DNA of 64,000 nt from Sebastes aleutianus (GCA_916700875.1 CAKAKS010000066.1:3265742-3329741), one strand, 5' to 3'; counted from the stretch's first letter, positions 1 through 12,578 are shown. Translations and numbers: made by a program. The notes: generated by a model from the letters alone, not told the origin.

Positions 1-40
1 CCATAACAGTCTGAGCCTCCGGCCCACACTACTTTGGCAG

Positions 41-492
41 TAGTGATGCGCAGGTCAGGGATTTTTATAACCCGCACCCACCGACCCATTATGAGAGCCA
101 ATCTGCACCGCCCAACCCACATAAATATGCGTTAATCGACCACCCCAACCCAACCGGACCTGCAAACCACCAACTTTAAGCATTATAGTAGCACAATATC
201 AGGACTGAGGTCTGAGACAAGGACAGAGACAAGTGGACTCGAGCGCCGCGGCCCACGGTTTGTGTGTGCAACGTCATCTCACAGGCATATGTGAAACGAC
301 CACGACCTCTGGACAGCGCAATACGTTGGCACAGAATGTGTTAAAATGAGGTGCCACCAAATTTCAAAGTGAGTGTTTCAGAGAGAGGAGAAGAAAGGTG
401 GATTATTGCATGTTTCTATAAGTTATTAATAACTTACTCGGACAGTGCTTTGTCAATTTGTCACCCGAACCCGCCCGACCCACGCATCACTA
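41..492. mobile_element. Non-autonomous hAT-like element
   Basis: The ends are inverted: TAGTGATGCGCAGGTCAGG at 41 and the complement of TAGTGATGCGTGGGTCGGG ending at 492. The flanking 8-mers TTTGGCAG and AGAGGCAG share only their last five bases, so the duplication is old or misread. Both subterminal regions are rich in CCGACCC/CCCGAACCC motifs, a habit of small fish hAT elements. No transposase is visible. The hAT assignment is inferred from terminal shape and 8-bp flanks. Confidence 0.55.
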
Positions 493-1457
493 AGAGGCAG
501 TGCTGAAAGTCATGCATTTGGGTCTTACATTCTGGTCAACAGAACACAAGTCAGTGTTATCTGATTCTTTTCACACTGACTGAACTGACAGTGAGTGGAT
601 TTTACTGATGTAAACGTGTTTTGTATTGATAAAGTCCAATCAGTTGTACTTCCTTTACTAGTTTGAGCATCTTTGAGTTCATAGCAGCACATCCCCGTAC
701 CTCCGACTGAAATTGTACACGAGAGTAATCACTGAGTGAGCTATTTAAAATGACTAATGCGATCCGGGCTCAGTCTTGATGACTGCCTTTGTATCCAACG
801 TCTCGCTATCACCGGTGGCAGGCTCATATTGTTCACTGCAATTAATCTGTTTGAGAAACATAATAATGGAGTTGCCAACTGCTGCCCGCGCTAGTATTTT
901 ATTAATCAACTGCAATTAGGCAGTGCCGCTATGTCCTTAGGATGACTTTTCATTCGCCTGCGAGGGGGAAACTGTTTGCCACCACAACAACAGTGCACTC
1001 AGTGAGATATACAGCTCGCTGCCACATAGATCACAGATGGGCTCAGACAGACATAAAGTAGCAACAATGTGGGGAAATTATCGTCAGCCACAAACCAAAT
1101 GCTAGTGCGTTTTGGCTGTGGCTGTAAAGTTTGTCTACTTTATCAGTGACTTCAGCAAATAACAGACGCCATTTTGAGGCTGACTTACACTCTGAAACTC
1201 CAGCTGGCGGCTGAGTTTCAGAAAGTAGCAGCACTACTGTCGCCCGCAGAGGAAGAGAGCTTCACATCCCACACTGCAGTTTAGCAACTCACTACAGCTT
1301 ATAAACACGGACGGATTATACGATGATACCTTGAAAACTCCCAGCATCTGATGATGCAATTTGCTGTTTTGTTTTAAGTCTATTACTCGTCTCTTTTATG
1401 TCATTTCTTTATGTTTTTGACTTTTTGCTGTTTAAGTCTGTTATTTGTGCTTTTATG
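493..1457. other. Unique sequence, no gene seen
   Basis: No coding signal, RNA gene or clear repeat was recognised. Open frames here are short and match no family I know. From about 1360 the sequence is T-rich and ends in the target site of the next hAT element. Confidence 0.5.
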
Positions 1458-2295
1458 TAGGGATGCACCGATGCCGATACCAGTATTGGGTATCGGGTCT
1501 GATACTGTACTCATGTAACTACTCTGATGCAAGCGATACCACTTTACGGCAACATGACGTTAACCAACAAGATTAATTAATCCCCTTAATCCCCTGGTCC
1601 CTATATCTCCTATATTTTATTATCCAGCACTATATCACTTTTTGCACTATATTCACATTTTAATCATCTCAGTTGTTACCCTGCACTATATTTCAGTTTT
1701 CTTCATCTCCTGGTATATTTCTTTTATACTTTGTACTACTTACTTTTGCCTTTTTACTAACATGTTTGCACTATGGAACTGAGATGCTGGAAACTTGAAT
1801 TTCCCTCAGGATCAATAAAGTCACTATCTATCTATCTAATGCCTTGCATGCAACAATAACCGATGCACAAACTAAATCCGTCATTTACCACCAGCTGCAG
1901 TGTCTGAAGGGGTTAACCCCGAAGCTAGCAACAACTACGGCTCAGGCTCACTTAAGGTGGGCTGACCTTTTAAGGTGGATCAGCTATTCTCCTTTAAGTG
2001 GCAAACAACTTCTCTGAGTTTTGCTCAGCTTTTTTAATATTTAAATGTTTAATTATTAACATCCCTACTGCAAACTATGCTCTGTTTGCATCAGGAAAAC
2101 AGAAAGTTAAATCTTAAAATGTCAGAAACAGCTTCATGTTGTACATTTAATTTGTTAGTCAGAAAGTGAGGAAGAGCTGATGAAAATAAAACATGTTTTC
2201 AAAGTCACTGCTATAACTGGAATGGTATGGTATCATTAAGTACTCGTATAAACACTTGTACTTGGGTCGAAAAAAGTGGTATCGGTGCATCCCTA
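1458..2295. mobile_element. Non-autonomous hAT element with perfect 8-bp duplication
   Basis: The left end is TAGGGATGCACCGATGCCG and the right end is the complement of TAGGGATGCACCGATACC. The flanking 8-mer CTTTTATG is identical on both sides (1450-1457 and 2296-2303), which is the hAT hallmark. No transposase remains. A LINE 3' end has been inserted into it at about 1570-1840, so the original element was about 570 bp. It is the youngest-looking hAT insertion in the window by its duplication, although its interior has been broken. Confidence 0.85.
1570..1840 (+). mobile_element. Nested, 5'-truncated LINE 3' end
   Basis: This lies inside the 1458-2295 hAT element. It ends with GAATTTCCCTCAGGATCAATAAAGT followed by a short (ATCT)n tail, shown here only in outline. 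That arrangement is the usual 3' end of a common fish non-LTR retrotransposon. The body is repetitive GCACTATA-type 3' UTR and no reverse transcriptase is present. The 5' boundary is approximate. The same tail type recurs near 19.8 and 30.5 kb. Confidence 0.7.
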
Positions 2296-2303
2296 CTTTT
2301 ATG

Positions 2304-3772
2304 TGAAAGTCTGTTATTGGTGCTTTTGTGTGTGAAACTTTTATGCTGCTGTCAACTGGACGATCCGGGATAGTTCAAATAAAACAATAGGACGGAATAA
2401 TGAATGTAAAAGATATTCAAACTAATTGAATTAGTTGATACTGCACACTGAATGAGACCTTCGGAATGACCACACTTCTATTATTCTGCACAATGCTGCA
2501 GTGAGTCTCTCCTCCCATCACCCCTAGCAGTACAGTCACGGTTAAGATGGATTTGCTAAGCCCTTTAATTTAGCCAAAGCCAAAGGAACACAAGGCCATT
2601 AACACAGATTCTATCCTCAAACCCCACCCTCTCTGTGTCATGACATTCAAGCATAATGGAGAACTCAGCAAAGGCAAACGCTTCCCCATAAATGTTTCAC
2701 AAAGTAATTCCACCCATATGAAGAAACTCAGAAAAAAATCTGTTGACATTATCCCGCCGATGTTGTCGGAGCATCTGCAGAGGAAACGTATTTAATATTC
2801 ACAGGCCGTCTTACACTCTGACATTAGCCGAGGAAGATAATCCCTCAAAGATTAAATTAAATGTAGGCTGGAGTGTTTAGTGCTGCTATTGTTTTCATTA
2901 GTGCAGAAAGGAATTGTACTCGCTGCGTATGATATTAAATCGTGCTGCTGGGCGAGCACTTGACATCTATTCTCCCCCACCCCTCTGATAAAACATAATG
3001 TCATTCAGGGTCCATAATCTCCAAGCAGCAGGTTAGCATTATAGTTTTTAACTACACTTAGCGGTTACTGAATATGCATTTGTGGCATTAAAATAAATCT
3101 CCTGTTGAGATAAAAGCAGAAGGTGCACTACACTCCCTGGCTGCCTCGAACCATTTGTTCATCTTCACTTTGTGGGGGTGGCGTCGGATTGCGAGGATGA
3201 TAATGCAACATTTCACTATTTATTCAAGTAATCAGATGTTCTCTGTTGCAAAGGCTTTTTGGGGAAATGTCAACAGGTTGCAGGAAAGCAACATCTGCGA
3301 ATGTTGATTAATTATGGTTTGACAGATGTTACTAAATGTCTGCAGAGTCTGGGATTTGAGAAAACAGTAGAAAGCCTCGTCCAATCCTGTAATCCACACC
3401 GAACAAGTCAGGGTATAAATGGACATCAAGCTGCAGCACAACTTTCTTTCACAGTTAGTAACATGGGAACTTTTGTGCACAGTTTATGGTATATTCCATT
3501 ATTTGATTAAATATGTAGGTTTAAATTTAACACCATTGTTCCCTATGAAGAATGAGGGTCATTACAGTAGCAAGTAACCAGAAGTAGGACAAACCAGAAA
3601 CAGTTAAAGAGAGCACATAGGGCTTATATGAATATATATTTATAGAGATAAGTATAAAAATGTAGATCTAATGCAGCTTAATGTATGAATTAAATGTTAA
3701 AAAGGTAGGATTTCAGCTAACACAGGATGTGGAAAAGTAGGATAGTAGACAGTTTATAGGCATATTTGACAA
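2304..3772. other. Unique sequence, possible conserved block at 2740-3020
   Basis: No gene or repeat was recognised. The 2740-3020 stretch (GATATTAAATCGTGC, ATTAAATTAAATGTAGG and similar) is complex, repeat-free and rich in homeodomain-like TAAT cores, so it is a candidate conserved non-coding element. Two overlapping antisense open frames near 3232-3510 have no recognisable domain and are most likely chance. Confidence 0.3.
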
Positions 3773-3935
3773 TGACTACATTTACATGCACAAAATATTC
3801 TGTTTTCTGCACTTATTCCGAAAAAGATCATATTCCTACTAAGCTGTTTACATGGCGAATGAAAATGAATATTCCACTTATATTCACGTTTACATGCAGC
3901 AGTGCAAACTCCGATTAACATAACCGGTGGCGAAC
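3773..3935. repeat. Dispersed TTTACATGCA-type repeat
   Basis: The segment carries repeated TTTACATG motifs (CTACATTTACATGCACA, GTTTACATGGCGAATG, CACGTTTACATGCAGC) and ATTCCGA/ATATTCC motifs. I recall this arrangement from small dispersed fish DNA elements. Ends and target duplications are not clear, so it may be a fragment. Confidence 0.4.
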
Positions 3936-5211
3936 ACAGCCTCCCTCTTTCATTCCTTCAACCACCTTCTTGAAAAGGTCGCCGTTGTGATATTTGCACA
4001 TATCCAAAAAAACTGTTTATATCCAAGTTTTTCATGATGTTTAAAAGTAGGTGTGTTTCTCCTTCAGACCAGAAATGTGGGCTTTTCTTTTGGGCATGCA
4101 TCTCTGCAAACTGTCGGCTAGTTGGTTTGCGTACAACACACAGAGCTGACCGTAAACAAGCGCGTAAAGGTTGTCAATAAACCTAAGGTAAAAGTAGAGT
4201 AAACTCCGGTGAAGTTGCAGGTCATTTGAGTGCTGTGACACCTGACTTTCTGAACACTTCAGCAGCCCTGGTTTTCATGCTAATTTTTAAAATCATGAAG
4301 GAGAAACTGAGTTTTTCAGTTCTTAACCAAACGGCTCCCGAAGGACTCTTTAAAAAGCCACAAAAAAAAAACAATGACTCAGGCAAATTAGCACTATAAA
4401 AACAGCCCTAAAAACCATGTCCTTCCCTTCTTCCTGAAGATGCTCACTAAAAGGTATCTTCTGGGGACACAGAGAGTCTTGATTGACATCTGTGAGAAAG
4501 CTCAAGGTGCAGCACTGCAGGCCAGTTTCAAGGTGATGTGAACACACAGCTTTGATAGTTTGTCTCTGACTCGTCGTGCTACTGAATTCAGAAGGAGGCA
4601 AAGTGATCCCAGCAGGTCAGAGCATGTCAGTAATTAACTACAATCACATTTAATAAATGCAGGTTTTCTATTTACTTGTTTATTTGTTTCTGTATATCAT
4701 ACTGCTGTTTTGGTGTTTAATCATTAAAGATGTAGGAAGCAGACACTGTTAAACTCCAGTTAAACGTTCTCCTACATTTCATTTTTAATGTTTTCAGATG
4801 CATTTCAAGAAGCATACTTTAATAGCAGTATACTTTGTAAATCTAAATCTTTTGTAGCGTGGTGATCTACTGCGCATGTGTGGAACGCGTCCTCCAAGCC
4901 GACAGTCTAAGCAGAACTACTACGCATCTGCAGTTGTCCGCAGCTATTTGTGTATGCGTCCATTGGGGAGTATAATCAAGACTTAACGCGATACAATTCA
5001 ACAGTACCACACCTCTAAATGAGCAGTTTCAGGTTTCAGATGAAGGACTGATGTTTTATGTTGTTATGTTACCAAAACAGGTGCAGACCCTTTCAACAGA
5101 AGTTTTAACTTGACCTTGAAATTTGGGGTCAAACTCCTGTGGCCCCTCATGTCCCAGACAAATACAGTATCTTTTCATTCTGACATGAAAACCCTTGTAG
5201 CGGACACTCAC
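3936..5211. other. Unique sequence, no gene seen
   Basis: Nothing recognisable was found. Open frames at 4041-4241 and 4350-4601 on the minus strand lack domains and splice context. Around 5050-5210 the sequence adjoins the candidate exon described separately. Confidence 0.4.
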
Positions 5212-5359
5212 CTTGGGTTGGTGGACTGTTGGTAGTCCAGGCGGGGTACCGGACGGTCCACCCCCGTCACTAGGGTCGGTCTCTTCCACCTCAGGATCCC
5301 TGACACGGAGGGCTGCCCCCTCAGTAAGCCTGGCGTGGCTGATCAAGCTGTTCCAACAA
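5212..5359 (-). other. Possible coding exon (weak)
   Basis: On the minus strand the sequence TGATGTCTTCCAG precedes 5359 as an acceptor, and CCCAAG|GTGAGT at 5212 is a consensus donor. The 148 bp between them hold one open frame of 49 codons, beginning CWNSLISHARLTEG and ending TPPGLPTVHQPK. The other two frames contain stops. The peptide is acidic and Gly/Pro-rich in the middle (PEVEETDPSDGGGP) and matches no family I recognise. A perfect donor is expected by chance once or twice in this much DNA. The acceptor tract is also weak, so this is a lead rather than a call. Confidence 0.2.
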
Positions 5360-5984
5360 CTGGAAGACATCACAAGTTAAACACTCATTATTTTAATTTG
5401 ATGCTAATCATGTGTTAATGAGACTAATCCTCGCAATGATTCAGGTAATTTGCTTAATGGCTCCAGTCCAGATTACAGCAATCAGTCACGTTTGATAAGA
5501 CGTCTGTTGTGGGGCAGGGGGGAGAACTCGGTGGAGGAGCGGAGGACAGGGAACAGGTGAAGGCCAGCAGGCCTCCGGGAGACTGAAGACATGCTAGTTC
5601 ACCAACCCGCTCACCTCTGAGCCGTTAATGTCTCGGCTCTGCAGGAAGGGGAGAGCTTTTAGATAGTTCCTCTTGTTACAACGCAGAAGGCACCAGGAGT
5701 AAGGGAAGCAACATAACTCACACGGGCAATTTAGCACCATTTAGCAGCTTAAATATCAAATACAAAAATACACAATTTAGACAACTGAGACCAGTAAACA
5801 AAGGGAAAGGGCTGCCAGATCAATTAAATACATATATCAAACTCAACTCAGTATCACATACCTGGACATACTGTACAGTATAGTGTACTATACAGACTGT
5901 AGGAAACAGTGGCCCAAGCGGTGAAGAGCATCCCTCAGCAGAGCACATGCAAAGTCCTAATATATCAATTTTCTATTAAGTAGA
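5360..5984. other. Unique sequence, no gene seen
   Basis: A purine-rich GGCAGGGGGGAGAAC/GGAGGAG block lies at 5510-5590. A small palindromic ACTGTACAGTATAGTG/CACTATAC-like stretch lies near 5868-5895. Neither has an assigned function. Confidence 0.35.
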
Positions 5985-6240
5985 ATAGAATATAAAATGC
6001 TTTATTGTCTACTTGTTTGCATACAAAAGGCAGACATTTGTTTTTGGTTGGCATGTGCAAAACCTGCTATTAAAAAGGGTACATTAAAACACAACATATC
6101 ACATCCAGACAGGACACAATAAAACACATTAACATAACAACACAATAGAAGCTAGATTAAAGGGAGCACCGGGTACTTGGTGGTGAGGACTGACTCAAGG
6201 TTAAATAAATAAGATGTCCCTCAGCTGCCCCTGCTGTTTA
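5985..6240 (-). mobile_element. LINE 3' end fragment, minus orientation
   Basis: AGAATAGAATATAAAATGCTTTATTG is, on the complement, a polyadenylation-like CAATAAAGCA followed by a (CTATT)n tail, the 3' end arrangement of a fish non-LTR retrotransposon (only the start is quoted). The adjoining A-rich 3' UTR runs to about 6240. No coding part remains, so the clade is not determinable here. Confidence 0.5.
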
Positions 6241-7879
6241 TCATAAAGACAATTATGTACAATCAGTTTCTTTAGAAAATACAATAGCCTTAATGGCTTT
6301 CATCATCATTAACTGTATGATTTACTGTAGTCATAAAGTGACATACTGTTCAAACTTGCTTAAAGTTACCACACTTCTCCCTTTGTTGTATTCAATTAGA
6401 CTATTAGAATAGAGTGTTATATTCTGGAGATATATCTAGTAGTTTAAATGTTATTTATTGACATGTCTTGTTATCAGAACTATTGATAAGTATACTCATA
6501 CAATAGTATTATTTCACATTTTATATTAACATTATGCCTCTTTTTACCCAAATGTGAAAAACCCTTTGAGACATGCTGTATTTCTTGCATATTATTTACC
6601 AACATCACTTCACTATATATTTTTTTAATTGATTGTCATAGAAGGAATTTTATTTATAAAATATTTCAGATCAGTACTGAAATCAGAATTAATCACAATG
6701 ATTAATTTAATGGGCAAAATAACAAGTGTGCAAGTTACTAGCTAACTACATTTAAAAAAAGATAAATGGCAGTGCCTTTTTTTTTTCATTTTATTCATAC
6801 ATGCATTCAATATTTGTGTTTTGCTGGCCATAAGCTTCATAATATGAGTTTCTTCATGTCTTACCTCTTGACTTCTCCCATCAGGCTTTAGTCCAGGCTT
6901 CAGATAATGATGTAATCAGCTGAAGCTGCTACAAAGTTTCAGCTAACTGCTAACAGCACAAGTTTAGCTGATGCTACCTGAAGGGGGCGGGACTTGTGTA
7001 TTTAACTCACTGGGTTGAGTCCCACTCAGTCAAAATACAGTCAATATAAAGCATAACTTTATATTTCGTATGCTTTTATATGTTCTTAATGACGAATTTA
7101 TTTTATGAAAATTGGCTCACTGGTAATTTAATATCAATAATTCATCTTTTTAGGAGTGTGTCTGTTTGATTGACAGCACTATCAGCCAATGACAATCTAT
7201 GTTTTTTTCAACGCACCTCAGCTGCACCATCTTTCCTCAAATTATGATTTTCTGGCTCAAAAAACTGTATTCTTTATTTGGAAGTTGTTGCTAGTCCTTT
7301 TGAGGTCCACATAAAAAAAATTATAAAAATCAATGTTAATTTAGTTCACAGTATCAATGGAAAAACAAACCAAGCATAAACATTAGAAAACAATTATATT
7401 AACAGGTAAATATTCAAAGTTTCCACTTAAAAAAACAACAGCAAAAAATATCATTATTGTTAATGTTTATTTATTAACACATATCAAAAATTTTAAATAT
7501 AAAATATATAATTTGCAAGAGGATGTGAAGGAGAATTGCCTAAAAACATTCCAGGGGATTGAAAAGGGGCAGTAAATATACAGTAATTACAAAATACACA
7601 ATTTATAAGTATCTATCATCATCGGTTATGCAAATATCAAGAAGACTCATTCATAATTCACTATCAAAGACTAACTCAACAAACTAAGAGCATGTGATAT
7701 GGCATAGAGTTTTCATAAGACAAGATAACCAGAATTAAGAAATACTTTGTCCCAAAAAGCACTGCTGAGATGGAAGTGAGGTGTAAAATCCTACATTAGT
7801 ATTAATAAATAAATAAACCGTAGGGCTCTTAGAATTACAGATGGACCCCTGGTGGGAAGACACATTGCCGAGCAGATCC
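6241..7879. other. AT-rich, gene-free stretch
   Basis: Long AT-rich sequence with A/T runs and no coding or RNA feature. At about 6960-7210 there is a patch (GAAGGGGGCGGGACTTG, GATTGACAGCACTATCAGCCAATGACAA) that resembles pieces of dispersed fish repeats, but I could not place its ends. Confidence 0.35.
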
Positions 7880-8200
7880 GTCCATCCTGAGAGGAGAGGA
7901 GGAGTGAAAGAGTGAGCTCTCTTCCCGACTCAGATCAAGCAGAGGATGATGCTATACGCCCCTGACAAATGGCTACAGCATAATGACCTGTGAGTGCTAA
8001 CAAATATAAATCGTTTTCTCTTGCATTTTTACTGTCATCAAAACAAATGCTCATTAGCCTTTTATGAGGGATTGTGTGAATAATAAATAGATCCTAATTA
8101 CCCCCTATCACAAATGCAAATGTGTGAATTAAAAGCAACGGGTAGTAAAACAATAGAGCTTCCATCCCAGCCTGATATTATATGTACACTTACTGAGTTA
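7880..8200. promoter_or_regulatory. Candidate conserved non-coding element
   Basis: A repeat-free stretch with balanced composition and closely packed homeodomain/POU-like words (TCCTAATTACC, ATGCTCATTAG, CAAATGCAAATG at about 8113-8124). It contains no long open frame. Such texture is typical of developmental enhancers, but only alignment to other fish could show conservation. This is inference from composition alone. Confidence 0.3.
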
Positions 8201-9330
8201 TTGAGCAATTAATGGTTTGAATTAATTTTTATGTCCAGTTGCTTTACTTTATATTATTGTATCCACTGATTTAATCCATCCCACTGAGTTATAACCATTT
8301 TAGTCTATTCTAATTATTATTAAATGTTATTGTTGCTATTGCTCTGACCTTCGACCTCCTGACGATTAATAGAACAAATGTTTTCAGAAACATTATGTGC
8401 CTAAACATGTATGTATTAAAAAGAATGTGGTTTATGATATTTGGACTTATCAACCACAGCTATTTGCATATTCTTCACCAAACAAACAAACAGCGTTATA
8501 ATGGAGGAAGCTTTAAAACAATGGCACTTAGTCAAATCGCCATCGCATTTCTACGAAGCGCATTTGTCACCTAAATCAGAGGATAACCTATATTTTACAC
8601 ACTAATCTGAGCTAAAGCATGTCAGATGCCTTTACAGGGGGCCCGATCCATTGTTCAGGCCGAGGGCTTATCCATGTTTCACATGCTGAGTGACAATAGA
8701 CTTAATATGAGTCAGCCCAGTTGGCCTCTGCAGCTTCTGACCAGCTTCTTTTCAGTGCTGCATGTGTTAATGCACACACACCTTCTGGTGATGCCTCATC
8801 CCACTCCGACCGCTGACTTTAAATTCACGTAGAAACACACACACACAAATAATGCAATCTTAACTTTATTACAATTCTCATATACATACATGCAATCTGA
8901 CCTTTGCATTTAACCCATCCTAAGCATAGAGAGCTCCAGGGATGAGGTATTTTTGTAGGCCAACCAGGAAGTTAGCAATGCTCTGAGACAAAAAGCCAAT
9001 GGGATTTTTCCATGTGCAGGAAATAAGCTCTGTGGCAAACAAATGTTTATAATACTTACACGTTTTGTTCAGCGAGATAATCTCCACAAATAAACACCAC
9101 TTCTATGATTTATATGACACATTACCTTACATCTTTGGAGACTCTTGGACCTCCTATAATATTGAAAATGATGTTCTGCAGGTTTGAACAATGCTTTTTC
9201 TGCACGTTATGATCTGAAGGCTAAATGTGCAAAAGATAGGGAATTAGATTTTGCATGTGATAATCATGCAAAAGTAAGTTGAAGCTCGGGTTCAAACAAA
9301 GAATCTATTCGACGAATGACACTTCTCAGC
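8201..9330. other. Unique sequence, no gene seen
   Basis: A short CA-rich run lies at 8834-8848. The open frame at 8626-8832 has no recognisable domain. Nothing else was identified. Confidence 0.4.
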
Positions 9331-9877
9331 CAGCCTGTTTTCATTCCCAGGGTGTCAAATACCGACACTTTGTCGTGGCTGTCGGCGTTAGATACCGACG
9401 CAAAAGGCACCGTTGAGCGTCGGTATGAGACGGCTTTCCATTAACTACAATGCAAACCCATCTGCAGCAATATTAAGGGGAAAGTGCTCTTGTGAGTTTA
9501 GAGAGACAAACAGGGCGAGTGGGAGGGGAGAGGAGGTGGATGGGTCCAACAACACGGGCCTTTCATCCAGGAGACCGCCGTTGATGTCCAGTGTGTGACG
9601 TTTCACTTTCACGTCACAATCAGCTGTCGTCGTCGATCGTTCGTGTCCTGCGTTCACAACGTTCAGTGTCATTTTCACTGTTCGAACGTAGTAGTTTTAA
9701 GCCCAACCATGTAGTTTGTTCCTAAACTTAACTATAGTGGTTTTATTGCCTGAACCTAAGCAAGTGTTTTTGTTTAATTTACAACATTAAGCATGTGTTT
9801 ACTGCAACAGAAAAAGTGATGCAGAGGGGTCTGACAAAAGTGTGTGTGATGAGTTGGGATGAGAACGTTTTGGCTCA
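9331..9877. mobile_element. A-repeat copy (long-terminal-repeat-like DNA element)
   Basis: The left end (AGCCTGTTTTCATTCCCAGG, then GTCAAATACCGACAC) and right end (GAGTTGGGATGAGAACGTTTT) are imperfect inverted copies. The interior has the family's hallmarks in order: TACCGACG boxes, GTGGATGGGTCCAAC, a CCAGGAGACCGCCGTT box, and TTTTAAGCCCAACCATGTAG followed by GAACCTAAGC. It encodes nothing. The two small open frames inside it (9413-9598 and 9445-9678) are artefacts of repeat sequence. Confidence 0.65.
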
Positions 9878-10499
9878 GCTTTGGTATCAAATAATAAAGA
9901 TGACTAGATATTCTGTATCCCATCATGCATGGTGTTTGCCTGTGAAAGGAGGGTTAATTTCATAGTTGGAACTAAAATCTGATATTCATTTAAATGTGAT
10001 GAAAGTGTGTTGGAGTGAAAGTAAAACCTCTCTGCCTGAGGTGATAAACGCTGACACTATAAGGTGCTTTAGATAAAAGCTGATATAAATTCCCTCAGAA
10101 GGGTATCTGACTTGTAGCGACCCCCCACCGTCCTGCAGATTACGCTTTGTCCTACAACACAAAGCTCTTTCTCTCACATTTTAACACATCACAGGGATTA
10201 TTATTATAAAAAAGGTACGACTTCCATCCCTGCTATTGTTTGTGAGGCAGCTGACCCAGCTCAACTGTAACTATGTGTGGATTAGATCTGCCTGATCCAT
10301 TAGATGGATTACGATTATTACCACGTCCCAATATCATTTCAGTTGTCACACCGCAATACCTCGGTCTACATATGGGGGCTTGATTTATCTAATGGGCAGA
10401 CTGAATACCACTGATATAATGTGCAGGACAGATGGGGCTGTTTTAGACGAAAAAAGTAGTACAAAGTCTTCTGTAACTCTGGAGGGAGATTTCTGAAGT
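9878..10499. other. Unique sequence, no gene seen
   Basis: No gene, RNA or repeat could be identified. Composition is balanced and the open frames are short. Confidence 0.4.
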
Positions 10500-11226
10500 C
10501 TAAAATAATAGAGTGCTGCAGGAGTGAGTCCTAAAACCCGGATATGAGTTAGCATTTTAGCACCTCTGGTTCTCTCGTCTGGAAGTCAACGGGGTTTTAG
10601 TTAGATGCCTGAAATAAGGTCTGTGGTTAACACGAGCTGAAGAGATTTTAATGTTTTGTTCTACGACAAAAAAATACATCATTAAATACCCCATTCGTGA
10701 ATTTTGAAGCCGTGTAGTAGTGCAGTAACGTCCGCTCGGTCACATGACTCGGTCCCATCGTCACGCCGTCGTCACGGCTTGCGCTCCAGCCTCCGTCTGG
10801 GTCTCATTCACATGAACGGAGGAAGGGAAATAACTCTGGATTCAGCTATTAGTGCATTTTACAACTTTTAGGACCTAATGATTTAAATAAGGACTATTAG
10901 AGTGTTCGTACTGGGAAGTTGATTCACCTCAAAAAAATGATCCTCTGAGTTACAGACGTCTCTTTCCCAATGTTAGTATTTTTGGGCCCAATGGCATGAC
11001 ATGACGGACACAGAAGTTGCAGTACCGCCGTTTGGCCACTACAAAAGATGGGATCGAAGACTGGCGCACTTCCTGGGGGCTTGTCCAGAATGGACAAATC
11101 AAACATCGGCTCTAGAGAGAGATTTTAACGTTTTCGCATCGGCCACACGGGAGAAGTTTCAGTTGGTTGCAATCTGCCACCTCACCACTAGATGCCACCA
11201 GATCCTTCACACTGCACCTTTAAATG
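10500..11226 (-). repeat. Dispersed fish repeat ending in TTTAAAGGTGCAGTGTG
   Basis: The right end read on the minus strand is TTTAAAGGTGCAGTGTGAAG followed by GGATCTGGTGGCATCTAGTG and GCAGATTGCAACCAACTG, a terminal block I recall from many fish loci. A second copy of this block lies at 16285-16368. The left part (GTGCTGCAGGAGTGAGTCCT, GAGTTAGCATTTTAGCACC) also looks familiar as repeat. Whether it is one element or two abutting ones is uncertain. Confidence 0.5.
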
Positions 11227-11919
11227 AAAATAAAAAGGGAGAACAGCGAGAGAATCTTTCCCCAACTATCAGTGCCAAAAGTAGGTAGTGTATTAAACAG
11301 AATACAGCCCTCAAATGACGGTTGGTTACCTTTTGTGGCACCGAACTAACATCCCTCCTGTAGTTAAACCCCGAACGCTGAGAGGCAGAAACACATTCTC
11401 CTCTTGTTGTGAATATGACGCCGCTCCCTTCACAGGTCTCTGCAGGAAATGCTCTGCAGCTTCTGCCTCTCTGATCACTGGCCTGATTAATAGGAGGCTG
11501 AATTGGAAATTTAATTGGATGTGGTTACAATTATAAAGCCGTGCTCTCCCCGGAGCGCCAACTCTGACTGTCGGACGGCGCCGACGGGGGAACAAGATAT
11601 CAGCGGGGGGAACGTGTTCTGTCACACAACCCCCACGTTACTCCAGCAGCGAGGGATGTGAGGTGTGTCAGATCGGTGTCGCCCACAGTGGAGCCGTTAA
11701 AACAGCCAGACTGCTCTCATGATGGCCGCCGTTGACCTCTGTGATGGTCTCCCCTCAATGCCCAATTTATCACCGACGGCCGGCGTGGAAGCTGGATTTC
11801 AACGACTTTTTGCACATTTGGCAGCAGGTTTTACTGCAGGTACAGGTGACTTTCGTGGCTGTCGAGGTGGAAATTCGTACAATATGGCAACATGAAGAGC
11901 AGAAGCAACACTTTACTTC
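11227..11919. other. Unique sequence, no gene seen
   Basis: GC-moderate sequence with overlapping sense and antisense open frames (11315-11536, 11326-11625, 11732-11986) that lack domains. The last runs into the hAT element that follows and is therefore not a gene. Confidence 0.4.
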
Positions 11920-12097
11920 ACATCCAGCAGAGGTGGAAGAAGTACTCAGATCCTTTACTTTAGTAAAAGTAGAAATACCACAGTGAAGGAATACTCCAGT
12001 ACAAGTAAAGTCCTGAATTCAAAATGTTACTTAAGTAAGAGTATTATCAGCAAAGTGTACTCATTATGCAGAATGGCTCCTCTCAGAGTGTTTTATG

Positions 12098-12128
12098 ATT
12101 ATATTATATTATATTATATTATATTATT
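12098..12128. repeat. (TATAT/ATTAT)n low-complexity run
   Basis: A five-base period run of ATATT units inside the C-repeat, immediately before the LINE fragment. It may be part of the hAT interior or may mark the LINE insertion site. Confidence 0.8.
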
Positions 12129-12142
12129 CTGTTTTTATCACT

Positions 12143-12578
12143 AGGTTCAAGGTTCTTTATTTGTCATTTGTCAGCTCCAGCAAAGCAGTCATTGGCAATA
12201 AAAAATCTTTGGTTCCTTCAACAATGCTCATAAACTATGTATATATAAAAATGGAAATCACACAAGTAAAATCAAAATGATAATCTAAGGCATAAAATAG
12301 TGAAGTTAAAATAAATATAAACATAATTAAATATTAAATAGTAATGTAAGTGTAAATTTGTAATTTAGTTGAAGACAGTATTTCAGATGGGAACACTGAA
12401 TGTAAACAGGATGTAGTATGTAATAATGAGAAGTACGAAAAACATATATACAGAGGTGTATATAGGAATGTGGTATGTATAGATAAGTATGTATATAAAC
12501 ACAGAGGTGTAGCAGTTTGCAAAACAGTATGTAAAGTATATAGGCTAAAGGTAAATAAAGGTAAAGTGACAAGTAATG
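12143..12578 (-). mobile_element. Nested LINE 3' end fragment
   Basis: On the minus strand the segment ends ACAAATAAAGAACCTTGAACC, a polyadenylation-like signal with a short repeated tail. The upstream 3' UTR-like sequence contains repeated TATATAC and CTCTGTGTT words. It sits inside the C-repeat. No reverse transcriptase coding remains. The open frame on this strand, dominated by Tyr/His/Leu, is low-complexity 3' UTR and not a protein. Confidence 0.5.

Noticed and set aside
3232..3510. Overlapping sense and antisense frames of about 82 codons
   Set aside because: Neither shows a motif or splice signal. Mutual overlap on opposite strands is typical of chance.
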